Assembly (NCBI GenBank): GCA_034506175.1
Contig: JAPDQB010000014.1
Location: 1-64,000 of the forward strand
DNA length: 64,000 bases
Source: a candidate division KSB1 bacterium
GTDB taxonomy: Bacteria; Zhuqueibacterota; Zhuqueibacteria; Zhuqueibacterales; Zhuqueibacteraceae
Reading direction: 5' to 3'
Shown here: one piece after another, positions 40,891 through 49,609 of the stretch
How positions within the stretch are numbered: the first letter of the stretch is position 1
Layout: each line of letters starts with the position of its first letter
Translations under genes and position numbers: made by a program
Notes under the pieces: generated by a model
What the model was told of the DNA's origin: nothing
Seen by the model: the letters and a program-made list of their open reading frames with translations, nothing else
Databases searched by the model: none

Positions 40891-40956
40891 TGCTTGATAA
40901 TCGCCGCAGACGGTTGAACTATTTCTTGTCAAGAGATATGTCTAATTCGATAACAC

Positions 40957-41562
40957 TTGCTTGCGCCTGCTGAAACCACCGCCTCGGTTGAGACTGAAGA
41001 CGAGTTGGTCGCCGCACAGGAAATTCCTCTTGAGCAACGCACGGATGTGACGGTGGATGAGCTCGAAAAATTCCCTCTTCCTGCTCCTGCCGAACTTTAT
41101 GGTGGAAAGGTGGTTTTTAAAATGGCAAGTTTTGCTCATGGCGTTATCGAACATAATATCGGGGCCGAAATTAGAAACTATTTGAAGACTAATCCCCTCG
41201 GCTTGCTTTCCGGCGACGCCAATTTCCGTTTGTGGCTGAATCACGCCCGAGAATCGCGCGCGCCGGATTTATCATTTATTTTAAAAGAGCGCCTTCCCGA
41301 AAATTTATTTCGTTATCCACCCATGGCGCCGGATCTGGCGATTGAGATCCTTTGGCCTGATGACAGGTTTATGCAAGTCATGGCTAAGGTGGATGAATAT
41401 CTCTCGCAAGGTGTCAAAATTGTTTGGGTGATGATTGCCAGCACACGTGAAGTCTTGTTTTGTACGCCGCAGAGCACATACATCGTGCGCGACAAGTTAA
41501 CCGCGCCGGGCTTGCTGCCGGGTTTTGAGCTGGAGGTGAAGGATATTTTTGTTGGGCTTTAA
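40957..41562 (+). CDS. Uma2-family putative endonuclease
   Basis: About 200 residues of the DUF820/Uma2 family, a restriction-endonuclease-like fold. Catalytic-type residues lie in RAPDLSFIL and APDLAIEIL, with a KVDEYLSQGVKIVWVM helix. Function in these bacteria is unknown. The called start is a TTG. An ATG at 40937 with AAGAG upstream encodes MSNSITLA, but in a frame that stops after 11 codons, so the N terminus may have been cut off by a small indel. Confidence 0.75.
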   Translation: MLAPAETTASVETEDELVAAQEIPLEQRTDVTVDELEKFPLPAPAELYGGKVVFKMASFAHGVIEHNIGAEIRNYLKTNPLGLLSGDANFRLWLNHARESRAPDLSFILKERLPENLFRYPPMAPDLAIEILWPDDRFMQVMAKVDEYLSQGVKIVWVMIASTREVLFCTPQSTYIVRDKLTAPGLLPGFELEVKDIFVGL

Positions 41563-41723
41563 ACCTTCATGATGATCATGAAGCGCTTGCGCGTGGGCGT
41601 GAAATTCGGCGACAGTGTGTTTTCTTGGCCACACTGAAAAGACAATTATTGGCGAATTCTGATGCGGTGAACTTCTACCAAGAACAACTTGCCATTGTAA
41701 TGATTCATGTCTGGATGGCCGGC

Positions 41724-42029
41724 TCAATACTCGACCAGTCGTTTCATGAGTAATGGAATAATTTCCGGATGATTTCGCACTTGGAGGGCTATAATACCTT
41801 TGTACTTCCCCGGAGGGTAAGTGACAATATCCGAAAAATCGCCATTCAACGAAAGCATGATAGAATCAAGTTCTTGCGCTTTCGCGATGGCAATCTCATC
41901 TGTGGAATCTTGCGGAATATAATCTTTTAAGCGAAAGATATCATGACCTTCGACTCGAAGCGCTCTCATGATAAAGTTGGAGACGCAGTGATCGGCAAAG
42001 AACTCAAACTCATGGAACCGCGACCTCAA
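41724..42029 (-). CDS. DUF5615 PIN-like toxin
   Basis: A 101-residue protein with FFADHCVSNFIMRALRVEGHD, GLKD-like RLKDYIPQDSTDEIAIAKAQ, and LNGDFSDIVTYPP, the acidic pattern of the Mut7-C/DUF5615 PIN-like family (pieces shown: FADHCVSNFIMRALR, STDEIAIAKAQE). It overlaps the 3' end of the DUF433 gene by 20 bases. It probably acts as a ribonuclease toxin neutralised by the upstream partner (family knowledge). Confidence 0.75.
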   Translation of the reverse strand: MRSRFHEFEFFADHCVSNFIMRALRVEGHDIFRLKDYIPQDSTDEIAIAKAQELDSIMLSLNGDFSDIVTYPPGKYKGIIALQVRNHPEIIPLLMKRLVEY

Positions 42030-42267
42030 ATTCGGCTAGCTCGCGCGCGTAATCCAAACAGGCAGCAATCTGTTCCTTGATCAGATCCGGGAATTCTTCG
42101 ATAATTTCTTCAAAGGTTCTGCCCGCGGCTAAATATCCGAGGATTAGACTCACGGGAATTCTTGTCCCGTTGATGCGAGGCTTTCCCCGCAGCACATCGG
42201 GTGTGCTCGTGATATAAATTCTCCCATCCGGTGGGGTTTTGTACTTTTCCATCGTCAAATCTTTCAT
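42010..42267 (-). CDS. DUF433 antitoxin
   Basis: An 85-residue protein with the DUF433 core: ITSTPDVLRGKPRINGTRIP followed by VSLILGYLAAGRTFEEIIEE and a helix-turn-helix-like LIKEQIAACLDYA. It is a common cognate of DUF5615 toxins and overlaps one here. It is probably a DNA-binding autoregulator of the pair. The plus-strand Uma2 gene ends 447 bases away and faces it. Confidence 0.8.
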   Translation of the reverse strand: MKDLTMEKYKTPPDGRIYITSTPDVLRGKPRINGTRIPVSLILGYLAAGRTFEEIIEEFPDLIKEQIAACLDYARELAEFEVAVP

Positions 42268-42379
42268 AAGTCATTGTTTTCCTACTCGGCAAAATAATCT
42301 TATCCGTATTTATAAATAAAAAAATGCGCTAAAACACAAGAGAAAATTGTAATGCTCTGCTAATGCTTCACCATTTCTG

Positions 42380-43765
42380 CTAAATCTCAAACTCCTGCCC
42401 CTGCTTCGGCGTGTGCACATTCCGAAATCCCAGGCTGCGAATGGCCTCCGCCAATGCCGTCATTGGCTCCAATTCACCATGCACCAAAAAGATGTGTTTG
42501 AGCTTGTCCGGATTTTGCCGGCGCACGAAATCCAGCAGTTCACTGCGGTCGGCGTGGGCGCTCATGCCGTCGAGCTTTCGTACTTCGCAGCGACGTTTGT
42601 AAAGCTCGCCGAAAATTTTCACTTCTTCAGCGCCATCAGCCAGGCGGCGGCCCAGCGTGTGCTCGGCCATGAAGCCAATGAGCAGCACGCAATGGCGCGA
42701 GTCGCCAATGTTGTTCTTGAGATGGTGCAAAACTCTTCCGGTTTCTGCCATGCCCGAGGCGGAAATGATCATGCACGATTCTTTGAGGTCGTTGAGCTTC
42801 TTCGAGTCTTCAATATCACGAATATATTTCAAGCGTTTGAAGCCAAAGGGGTCTTGGCCGTCATCGATGAACAGGCGGTGCGTCTCGCGGTCGAAACACT
42901 CCGGATGCATGCGGTAGACGCCCGTGGTCTCGACAGAAAGCGGGCTGTCCACGTAAATCGGCAGGTCGGGAATGCGGTTTTGATCCCAGAGTTTGTGCAG
43001 ATAATAAACCAGCGCCTGGGTTCGTCCGATGGAAAAGGCCGGCACGATGATCTTGCCGCCGCGATTGTGAACGGCGTTGGCAATGGTCGCCAGCTCCCCG
43101 GCGAGGTTTTCAATATCCGCATGCTCGCGATTGCCGTACGTACTTTCCATAATCAGCACGTCGAGATCAGTTAAATAATCGGGGTCGTGGATGATCGGCA
43201 TGTTGTTCCGGCCGATATCGCCGGAAAAACCGAAACGCCGCGTTTTCCCTTTTTCTTCAATCTCCAACAACACGCCCGCCGAGCCGAGAATGTGTCCGGC
43301 ATCTTGAAACGTAACCTGCACACCGGAAGCAAGAGTGAAAGGCCGTAGATATTGCAGGCCGACGAATTGCCGCATCGCCGTTTCGACGTCTTCGAGCGTA
43401 TAAAGCGGCTCGATTTTCTCGCCGCGTTTTTTATGCAGCCATTCGGCGTCTTTCTCCTGAATGTGCGCCGAGTCGCGCAGCATGAGGTTGCAAAGATCGA
43501 CTGTCGCGCGCGTCGAAAAAATATCCCCCCCAAAGCCGCGTTTCACCAGGGTGGGAATATTGCCGGAATGATCGATGTGCGCGTGCGAGAGTATGAGCTT
43601 GTCGAGTTCGACGGGAATGAATTCAAAAGTTTCGTTTTTGCGACGGCTCTCAGCGCGCCGGCCTTGAAACATGCCGCAGTCCAGCAGAATTTTTTTGCCG
43701 TTGACGGACAGAAGATGCTGCGATCCCGTCACCTCTTGCGCCGCGCCACAGAAGCGGATTTTCAT
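42380..43765 (-). CDS. MBL-fold beta-CASP metallo-hydrolase (RNA-processing type)
   Basis: 461 residues. N-terminal MBL fold with GAAQEVTGSQHLL, LSHAHIDHSGNIP, and DAGHILGSAGVLLE. The beta-CASP domain has VPAFSIGRTQALVYYL, then DGMSAHADRSELLDF and the final HGELEPMTALAEAI, the layout of bacterial CPSF/YSH1-like nucleases. Likely a metal-dependent RNA nuclease or exonuclease. Stands alone between the toxin-antitoxin pair and an oppositely oriented acyl-CoA dehydrogenase. Confidence 0.9.
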   Translation of the reverse strand: MKIRFCGAAQEVTGSQHLLSVNGKKILLDCGMFQGRRAESRRKNETFEFIPVELDKLILSHAHIDHSGNIPTLVKRGFGGDIFSTRATVDLCNLMLRDSAHIQEKDAEWLHKKRGEKIEPLYTLEDVETAMRQFVGLQYLRPFTLASGVQVTFQDAGHILGSAGVLLEIEEKGKTRRFGFSGDIGRNNMPIIHDPDYLTDLDVLIMESTYGNREHADIENLAGELATIANAVHNRGGKIIVPAFSIGRTQALVYYLHKLWDQNRIPDLPIYVDSPLSVETTGVYRMHPECFDRETHRLFIDDGQDPFGFKRLKYIRDIEDSKKLNDLKESCMIISASGMAETGRVLHHLKNNIGDSRHCVLLIGFMAEHTLGRRLADGAEEVKIFGELYKRRCEVRKLDGMSAHADRSELLDFVRRQNPDKLKHIFLVHGELEPMTALAEAIRSLGFRNVHTPKQGQEFEI

Positions 43766-43982
43766 GGTTGTTCTCGTGGTTAAATAAAATCGTGATATGA
43801 TAATTGAGAATCAAAATAATGAATTTGCCGCCCAATGTCAACAACCTATTGCGCCGAAGCCGCGGGATTAAAACTCCCGAGGCGGCAGTTGCTTTTTATG
43901 AAAATTTTTCTTATTCTTTGTCATTGCGCGGCGCCATGAGAAAGCCGTGCATGGAAATTGTCTTTCTTGAGCGAGTCCGATT

Positions 43983-45149
43983 ATGGCCATTCTCAATCCG
44001 GTTGATTTTTACAATCTCGACGCACAGTTTTCCGCCGAAGAAAGAGCGGTTCGGGACCAAGTTCGCGAGTTTGTCCGCAAGGAAGCGGCGCCGATCATTC
44101 GCAATCATTTCCGCGCCGGAACGTTTCCGAAAGAACTCATCAGGCCCATTGGCGAGATGGGCCTGCTGGGCGCGAATTTGCAAGGCTACGGCTGCCCCGG
44201 CTTGAACAATGTGGCATATGGGTTGATTCTGCACGAGCTTGAATGGTGCGATTCGGCGCTGCGCAGCTTTGGCTCGGTGCAAGGCAGTCTGGTGATGTAT
44301 CCGATTTGGGCGTTTGGCTCTGAAGAGCAGAAGAACAAGTATTTGCCGAAATTGGCGAAGGCGGAATTGATCGGCTGCTTTGGCCTCACCGAACCGGATT
44401 TTGGCTCGAACCCCGGCGGCATGGCGACGCGTGCGCAAAGGGCGGCAAACGGCTACGTGCTCAACGGCCGCAAAATGTGGATCACCAACGGCACAATGGC
44501 GGACGTCGCGGTGGTGTGGGCGAAACTCGACGGCAACATCCGCGGTTTTCTCGTCGAGAAGGGCGCAAAGGGGTTTTCGACGAAAGCGATGCACGGCAAG
44601 CTGTCGCTGCGCGCTTCGGATACGGCGGAACTGCTGTTGGATGATTGCCAGGTGCCGGAAAATGCGATTTTGCCGAAATCCGACGGCCTCAAGTCGCCGC
44701 TGAGCTGCTTGACGCAAGCGCGCTATGGCATCGCCTGGGGCGTGCTCGGTGCGGCGACGGCTTGTTATGAAGAGGCCTTGCGTTACGCGCAAGGTCGCGT
44801 TCAATTCGGCAAGCCGATTGCTGCTTTTCAATTGACGCAGGAAAAATTTGCCCACATGGTAACTGAAATTACCAAAATGCAATTGCTGTGTTTGCAGCTT
44901 GGACGCATGAAAGATCAGGGCAAAATTCATCCGGCGCAGGTGAGCCTGGCCAAACGCAACAATTGCCATCAGGCTTTGGAGATTGCGCGCGCCTGCCGCG
45001 AGATTCTCGGCGCCAACGGCATCATCGACGATTACGTGAGCATGCGTCATGCCGCCAATCTCGAAAGCGTCAAAACCTACGAAGGCACGCATGAGATCCA
45101 CACCTTGATTCTCGGCCAGGCGGTGACGGGAATTTCGGCGTTTGAATGA
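43983..45149 (+). CDS. Acyl-CoA dehydrogenase, glutaryl-CoA dehydrogenase-like
   Basis: 388-residue FAD enzyme. CFGLTEPDFGSNPGGM binds FAD and substrate, WITNGTMADVAVVWAK follows, and the catalytic base is the Glu of YEGTHEIHTLILG. The arginine in RSFGSVQGSLVMYPI is the residue that binds the glutaryl carboxylate in glutaryl-CoA dehydrogenases, so lysine or tryptophan degradation is plausible. No ETF or other beta-oxidation gene lies nearby. The ribosome binding site is weak. Confidence 0.85.
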   Translation: MAILNPVDFYNLDAQFSAEERAVRDQVREFVRKEAAPIIRNHFRAGTFPKELIRPIGEMGLLGANLQGYGCPGLNNVAYGLILHELEWCDSALRSFGSVQGSLVMYPIWAFGSEEQKNKYLPKLAKAELIGCFGLTEPDFGSNPGGMATRAQRAANGYVLNGRKMWITNGTMADVAVVWAKLDGNIRGFLVEKGAKGFSTKAMHGKLSLRASDTAELLLDDCQVPENAILPKSDGLKSPLSCLTQARYGIAWGVLGAATACYEEALRYAQGRVQFGKPIAAFQLTQEKFAHMVTEITKMQLLCLQLGRMKDQGKIHPAQVSLAKRNNCHQALEIARACREILGANGIIDDYVSMRHAANLESVKTYEGTHEIHTLILGQAVTGISAFE

Positions 45150-45154
45150 GACTT

Positions 45155-45204
45155 GATGCTGGATGCTTGATGCCAATGTTGCAGCATCCAGCCTCGAGCA
45201 TCCT
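45155..45204. repeat. GATGCTGGATGC inverted repeat
   Basis: GATGCTGGATGCTTGATGC is followed by GCAGCATCCAG and GAGCATCC, forming an imperfect hairpin in the gap before the DUF2203 gene. The two arms share the GCTGGATGCT core in opposite orientation. Confidence 0.45.
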
Positions 45205-45219
45205 GTTGAGGAGAATGAC

Positions 45220-45642
45220 GTGAACGAATACAATTATAAAAATCCCTATAAAAACGACGCCATGCCTTGTTTTACGTTGGAACAGGCTAACAGTGTTTTG
45301 CCGAAAATTATTGCCTTGACGGAACAAGCTCTGGAAGATTTAAAAGAAGCACGGGTTCGCATGGAATCGGAACAATTGTTCAACGAAGCCGACGCCCAGC
45401 AGAGTTATGATATTCAGGTTGCCTTGACGCTGGAGCGCTGGTCGACGGAAATCATTCAGCTCGGCGCGTATCCAAAGGGTTTTTTTACGGTGGATTTTAA
45501 AAGCTTCCTGCCGGACACGCTGCTCTGCTGGACGTACGGCGAAGACAAGATTTCGCACACGCACAAAGTCTGGGAAAATTTCAAGCACCGCCGGCAAATT
45601 GAGCACCCGGAAATTTATTCGATGGCGCTGTCGTTGAATTGA
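45220..45642 (+). CDS. DUF2203 family protein
   Basis: 140 residues from GTG 45220, chosen because GAGGAG lies 6 bases upstream; an ATG at 45262 gives MPCFTLEQANSVLPKI, where homologues often begin. Helical N-terminal half, then LGAYPKGFFTVDFKSFLPDT and LLCWTYGEDKISHTH, the conserved DUF2203 core. Cytosolic; function unknown. Confidence 0.75.
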   Translation: MNEYNYKNPYKNDAMPCFTLEQANSVLPKIIALTEQALEDLKEARVRMESEQLFNEADAQQSYDIQVALTLERWSTEIIQLGAYPKGFFTVDFKSFLPDTLLCWTYGEDKISHTHKVWENFKHRRQIEHPEIYSMALSLN

Positions 45643-45715
45643 AGGAAGTTATTTGCGCCTCAATCCAAACAGTGATCCTGCCAGCTAATCCCTAACACGG
45701 CTAAAAATTCCTTAA

Positions 45716-46540
45716 ATGGATGCCCTAAAACTCATCTTCTTTTCTCTGCTCGCGCATTTCGCCATCGGCGCGCTGGTGCCCTTGTTGTTGATTTCGGTTG
45801 AAGAAATGGGCACGATGTTTTTTCGGCTCATCAGCATTCTTTCCATCATCCTGCTTGCTTGCGCTTTCCGGGCGCATCCTTTTGTGGCAATAACTTTCGC
45901 GATGCCGTTCGCCGCTGCCAGCTCCCATGAAAGTCAAGTCGTAACCTTGTTGGCAGCGAGCGTTTTTTTTCTCGCCTTGACGATTTTTTTGCTGAATCGC
46001 GGCGGAAGGATTTTCGCCGCGTTGGCCATTCTCACTGGCTTGACGGCGATGGCAAAATTGCCCTCGGCTTTTTCCACTGCCGCCGGGGTTCCGAGTTGGA
46101 TGGCGGCCGGCAGTTTCATGAGCGCGGCGCTTCTGCTCGGTTCGGTTCTTGGCACGATGATCACCGGGCATTGGTATTTGGTGAACCGCAAATTGACGAT
46201 TCGGCCGCTGCAAATAGCCACGTGGGTTTTCATCGGCCTTGCGGCTTTGCGCGCGGTTTTTGTGATCGCCACCGTTGCCGGGCTGGCGGCTTCATCACAA
46301 CCCGCTTTGGCGGAAACCGCCAAAAGCCTGCTTGATTTTTCCATGGCCGGCATTTTATTTTGGGCGCGCGTCGGCTTCGGTTTGGCGATCCCGCTGATTT
46401 TTGGCTGGATGATCTGGAGTTCCGTTAAAGTGCGGAATACACAATCGGCAACGGGCATTCTTTATGCAACGATTGTCTTGATCTTGGTCGGGGAGGCTTT
46501 TGCGAAATATCTATATCTGTTTACCGGAATTCCGGTTTGA
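45716..46540 (+). CDS. Multi-pass membrane protein of unknown function
   Basis: 274 residues with about eight predicted membrane helices. A conserved-looking motif GTMITGHWYLVNRKLTIRPL lies after helix 5. The final helices end in LFTGIPV. No catalytic motif is seen. Its stop precedes a predicted promoter by 8 bases. Identity not recognised. Confidence 0.6.
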   Translation: MDALKLIFFSLLAHFAIGALVPLLLISVEEMGTMFFRLISILSIILLACAFRAHPFVAITFAMPFAAASSHESQVVTLLAASVFFLALTIFLLNRGGRIFAALAILTGLTAMAKLPSAFSTAAGVPSWMAAGSFMSAALLLGSVLGTMITGHWYLVNRKLTIRPLQIATWVFIGLAALRAVFVIATVAGLAASSQPALAETAKSLLDFSMAGILFWARVGFGLAIPLIFGWMIWSSVKVRNTQSATGILYATIVLILVGEAFAKYLYLFTGIPV

Positions 46541-46548
46541 TTTATGAC

Positions 46549-46577
46549 TTGCTTTTTTTCTTGCGAGAGTCTATATT
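46549..46577 (+). promoter_or_regulatory. Predicted promoter for the Cys-rich hypothetical gene and rny
   Basis: TTGCTT (46549-46554), a 17-base spacer and TATATT (46572-46577). Hexamers and spacing are identical to the rpsL promoter at 4541. Transcription would start near 46584. Confidence 0.6.
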
Positions 46578-46728
46578 AAATAAATCTTTGTGGAACAGCA
46601 TGATGCCTGGCGCGAGGCCTGTCCGTCGTGAGATTGCAATGCGAATGGGTCAGGGCACAAGCTCAGTTCGATTCGTTGACGCCAATTTGGGGTTTGGCGC
46701 GAAATACTGCGATAATGACGAGACGGAG

Positions 46729-47160
46729 ATGAACCGCAAGCCGAACGGACGCAGCGCCTCGGAAGAGCTCACCTTCAGCCAGCGTCTGGAAATCATTGTG
46801 AGCATTTTCAAGAATCAACCCTTGCAGCCGATTCTGGACAAGCTGTCACCGCTGCAATTGGTGCAAGCGCATAACTTTCTGTGGGACAAAATGGTGGAAT
46901 TCCACGTCAAAACGCAACAGCGGGAATTTCGCCGCGAAGAGGTGACAAAAAAAATGATGCCCTCGGCCAAATACCAGCGCCAGCAAAATTGCGATCTGCG
47001 GCTGGATTATTGCAAAGGGGTCGAGTGCATTTGGTCAAATCCGGTCTGCGCCGGCAACAAAGTGAAAATGAATATGGAAGTGATGGCGGCGCACATTCGC
47101 AGTTTTCTCAGCGGGGTTTCGCCGACGCCGGCCCCTCACGAAAATTACGTCACGCTATGA
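46729..47160 (+). CDS. Hypothetical Cys-containing protein upstream of RNase Y
   Basis: The frame is open from 46537, but the promoter at 46549-46577 makes an early start unlikely, so ATG 46729 (MNRKPNGRSASEELTF) is preferred; ATG 46600 is possible. The helical middle (RLEIIVSIFKNQPLQPILDK, 20 residues) is followed by a basic stretch and a four-cysteine cluster, CDLRLDYCKGVECIWSNPVC, that could bind metal. No family is recognised. It ends 84 bases before rny. Confidence 0.5.
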   Translation: MNRKPNGRSASEELTFSQRLEIIVSIFKNQPLQPILDKLSPLQLVQAHNFLWDKMVEFHVKTQQREFRREEVTKKMMPSAKYQRQQNCDLRLDYCKGVECIWSNPVCAGNKVKMNMEVMAAHIRSFLSGVSPTPAPHENYVTL

Positions 47161-47244
47161 AGCTTCGAGTGCAAAACGCCGTTTTGAATTTTACCCTCGA
47201 TTTCTCCCGCCGGGAAACCGGGGTTTTCTGCGATGAGGACATCT

Positions 47245-48795
47245 ATGCCGAATTTATGGATAACCATTGTCGTGGGCGTTGCGGCGTTCGCAGCGGCCTG
47301 GATGCTGGCGCAACTCAGCATTCAAGCCCGATTGCGCAAAGCCCAGGGCGCCGCCGAAGATATTTTGAATAATGCCAAAAGAGAAGCCGAACGCCAAAAG
47401 AATCAAATCATCGTTCAAGCCAAGGAAGAATGGTTTCGCCGCCGCGACGAGCAGGAAAATCAGCTTAAACAGCGCCTAAGGAAAATTGAAGAAAATGAAG
47501 CAAGGATTGATGAGCGTGACAAGAAACTGAGCCGCCGCGAAGATGCGTTGAGACAGCGCGAAAGCGCGGTCACACAAAGAGAAAGCGAAGTCACCGCCCA
47601 GCGCGAGGCCTTGCGCGCCAAAGATGATGAATTGACCCGTCTGATCAAACAGCAGAATATCGAGCTTTCCAAGATCACCCAGCTTTCGCCCGAAGAAGCC
47701 AGGCAGCAGCTCTTTGAAAATCTTCGCCACGAATTCAACAAGGAGGCCGCTGAAATTTATAAAACCATCGTCGATGAAACCAAGGCCAACGCCTTGCGTG
47801 AGGCCAAGCGCATTCTCACGATGACGATTGAAAGCATTGCCTCGGAACATGCTGCCGAAACTTCAGTTTCAGTCGTGCCGTTGCCTTCGGAAGAAGTCAA
47901 GGGCCGCATCATCGGACGCGAAGGCCGCAACATCAAGGCCTTCGAGCAGGCGACGGGCGTCAAAGTCATCGTTGACGACACGCCGGAAGCGGTGGTGCTC
48001 TCGGCCTTCGATCCGGTGCGCCGCGAAGTGGCGCGCATTGCGCTTGAAAAGCTGATTAACAACGGCAAGATTCATCCGCAGCGCGTCGATGAAGTCGTGG
48101 CGCAAGCCGAACAAGAGGTGGAAAAAAATATCTGGCGCGCCGGCAATGAAGCTGTCGCCAATGTCGGCATCGGCAAGGTGCATCCGGAGATCATTCGGAC
48201 TTTGGGCCGGCTCTATTATCGGACCAGTTACGGGCAAAACGTTTTGGCGCATTCACAGGAAGTCGCGCACATTTGCGGCCTGATGGCGGCGGAATTGAAG
48301 CTCGATGTGAAATTGGCGAAACGCGCTGCGCTGTTACACGACATCGGCAAAGCGTTGAGCCAAAATCAGGAAGGCACGCACACCCAGCTCGGCATGGAGT
48401 TGGCGAAGAAATACAATGAGGATCCGGTGGTCATCAACGCCATCGGCTCGCATCACGAAGACATTGCGGCGGACAATTTGATTTCGCTGTTGGTCAGCGC
48501 CGCCGATGCGATTTCCGGCTCACGCCCGGGCGCGCGGCGCGATACGCTCGACGGGTATCTGAAACGCATCGACAAGCTGGAAAAAGTCGCCGACAGTTTT
48601 GAAGCCGTCTCCAAAGCTTATGCCATCTCCGCCGGCCGCGAAATCCGCGTCATGGTGCAGCCCGAAAAAATCAGCGACGCCCAGGCGGATTTGCTGGCCT
48701 CGGACATTGCCAAAAAAATTCAGCAGGAATTGGAGTATCCCGGCCAGATCAAAGTCACGGTGATTCGCGAGAGCCGGGCGACGTCGTATGCGTGA
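47245..48795 (+). CDS. rny: Ribonuclease Y
   Basis: Membrane-anchored endoribonuclease that starts bulk mRNA decay (516 residues). N-terminal transmembrane helix (residues 1-20), a long Glu/Arg/Lys coiled coil to about 190, a KH domain with GRIIGREGRNIKAFEQATG, and an HD domain with HSQEVAHICGLMAAEL, LLHDIGKAL and IGSHHEDIAADN. GAGGA lies 5 bases before this ATG; an in-frame ATG at 47233 is an alternative. Confidence 0.97.
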   Translation: MPNLWITIVVGVAAFAAAWMLAQLSIQARLRKAQGAAEDILNNAKREAERQKNQIIVQAKEEWFRRRDEQENQLKQRLRKIEENEARIDERDKKLSRREDALRQRESAVTQRESEVTAQREALRAKDDELTRLIKQQNIELSKITQLSPEEARQQLFENLRHEFNKEAAEIYKTIVDETKANALREAKRILTMTIESIASEHAAETSVSVVPLPSEEVKGRIIGREGRNIKAFEQATGVKVIVDDTPEAVVLSAFDPVRREVARIALEKLINNGKIHPQRVDEVVAQAEQEVEKNIWRAGNEAVANVGIGKVHPEIIRTLGRLYYRTSYGQNVLAHSQEVAHICGLMAAELKLDVKLAKRAALLHDIGKALSQNQEGTHTQLGMELAKKYNEDPVVINAIGSHHEDIAADNLISLLVSAADAISGSRPGARRDTLDGYLKRIDKLEKVADSFEAVSKAYAISAGREIRVMVQPEKISDAQADLLASDIAKKIQQELEYPGQIKVTVIRESRATSYA

Positions 48796-48835
48796 AGTTT
48801 TGGTTCAGAAATGCCGAAGCAGGAACAACTGATAT

Positions 48836-48893
48836 TGACCGGTCGCTTAAATTTTTTGTTCACTGCAAATTGTGGAATTATAGCGACCGGTCA
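48836..48893. promoter_or_regulatory. Double GACCGGTC palindrome (possible paired operator)
   Basis: TGACCGGTCGC (48836-48846) and GCGACCGGTCA (48883-48893) are exact inverted copies 36 bases apart, and each contains the 8-base palindrome GACCGGTC. The spacer is AT-rich. It lies in the 194-base gap between rny and ccmE. It could be a regulator operator with two sites, or a long-stem terminator for rny. The T run inside the loop does not fit a standard terminator. Confidence 0.45.
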
Positions 48894-48989
48894 GTGAGTT
48901 GCTTTTGAAGTGGCGACGCAAGGGAAAAGTCATCTTTAAACGCAACATGAATTTTCAGGTACAATACAACGAATTTTGCAGGTGGAATC

Positions 48990-49409
48990 ATGTCCAATAA
49001 AAGAGTAACTATTTTTCTCGTTTTTGCCGCCGTCATCGGCATTATCGGTTATCTGATTTTGAGCGGCTTCGATGACACCACGGTCGCTTACTATCAGACC
49101 GTCGATGAATTGAAAGCGCTCGGCGCCAGCGCTGATGGCAAAAGTTATCGCGTCAGCGGCCAGGTTGTTGCCGGCTCGGTCGTGCGCGCCGAAGACGGCT
49201 TGTCGATGACCTTTACCATCGACGAGCTTGGCAACACCATGCCGGTTGTTTACTACGGCATTATTCCCGACACTTTCAAAGAAGGCGTCGGCGTGCTGCT
49301 CGAGGGCAAGTATGCCAATGGCCGCTTCGAGGCGACCACCATCATGACGAAATGCGCCAGTAAATATGAGGGTGAAGGGCAGGCCCAACAAACACAAACG
49401 GCGTCGTGA
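48990..49409 (+). CDS. ccmE: Cytochrome c maturation haem chaperone CcmE, Cys type
   Basis: Periplasmic, membrane-anchored haem chaperone that hands haem to CcmF (139 residues, one N-terminal transmembrane helix). An OB-fold with YRVSGQVVAGSVVRAEDG and VVYYGIIPDTFKEGVGVLLE (20 residues). The haem-binding position reads TKCASKYE: a CxxxY motif where Escherichia coli CcmE has HxxxY. The Cys type is known in some deltaproteobacteria and archaea. The C-terminal tail is short. Confidence 0.93.
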   Translation: MSNKRVTIFLVFAAVIGIIGYLILSGFDDTTVAYYQTVDELKALGASADGKSYRVSGQVVAGSVVRAEDGLSMTFTIDELGNTMPVVYYGIIPDTFKEGVGVLLEGKYANGRFEATTIMTKCASKYEGEGQAQQTQTAS

Positions 49410-49444
49410 GTTAAATCCTTGCCGGAAAGGAGAAAGGATAACGA

Positions 49445-49609
49445 ATGGCGGGGAAAATTTTGGATCGAATTCGTGATTATGCTCGTCAAGATAAGCTAAA
49501 CTTCTCTAAACATGCTTATGACGAAATGCGTGATGACGAATACGCGCTTCATATTGATCCGCCCAAAGTTGTTTTTCAACAAGACGTTTCTCTGGAACAA
49601 GTGGCGTGA
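49445..49609 (+). pseudogene. DUF4258-like toxin remnant between ccmE and ccmF
   Basis: A 54-codon frame, MAGKILDRIRDYARQDKLNF then SKHAYDEMRDDEY, matches the N terminus of DUF4258 family proteins (mRNA-interferase-like fold), but it stops after EQVA, long before the family core. AAAGGA lies upstream. The rest of the gap (49610-49751) has no coherent coding. Probably a decayed toxin-type gene. Confidence 0.5.

Noticed and set aside
41565..41753. 63-codon open plus-strand frame after the Uma2 gene
   Set aside because: No start codon at its beginning, out of frame with Uma2, overlaps the end of the minus-strand DUF5615 gene; composition alone is not enough. The 41563-41723 gap otherwise holds nothing recognised.
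46581..46728. Structured RNA (6S, SRP RNA or tmRNA) between the 46549 promoter and the Cys-rich gene
   Set aside because: None of the conserved cores of those RNAs was found; it is more likely an untranslated leader or the true 5' part of the gene.
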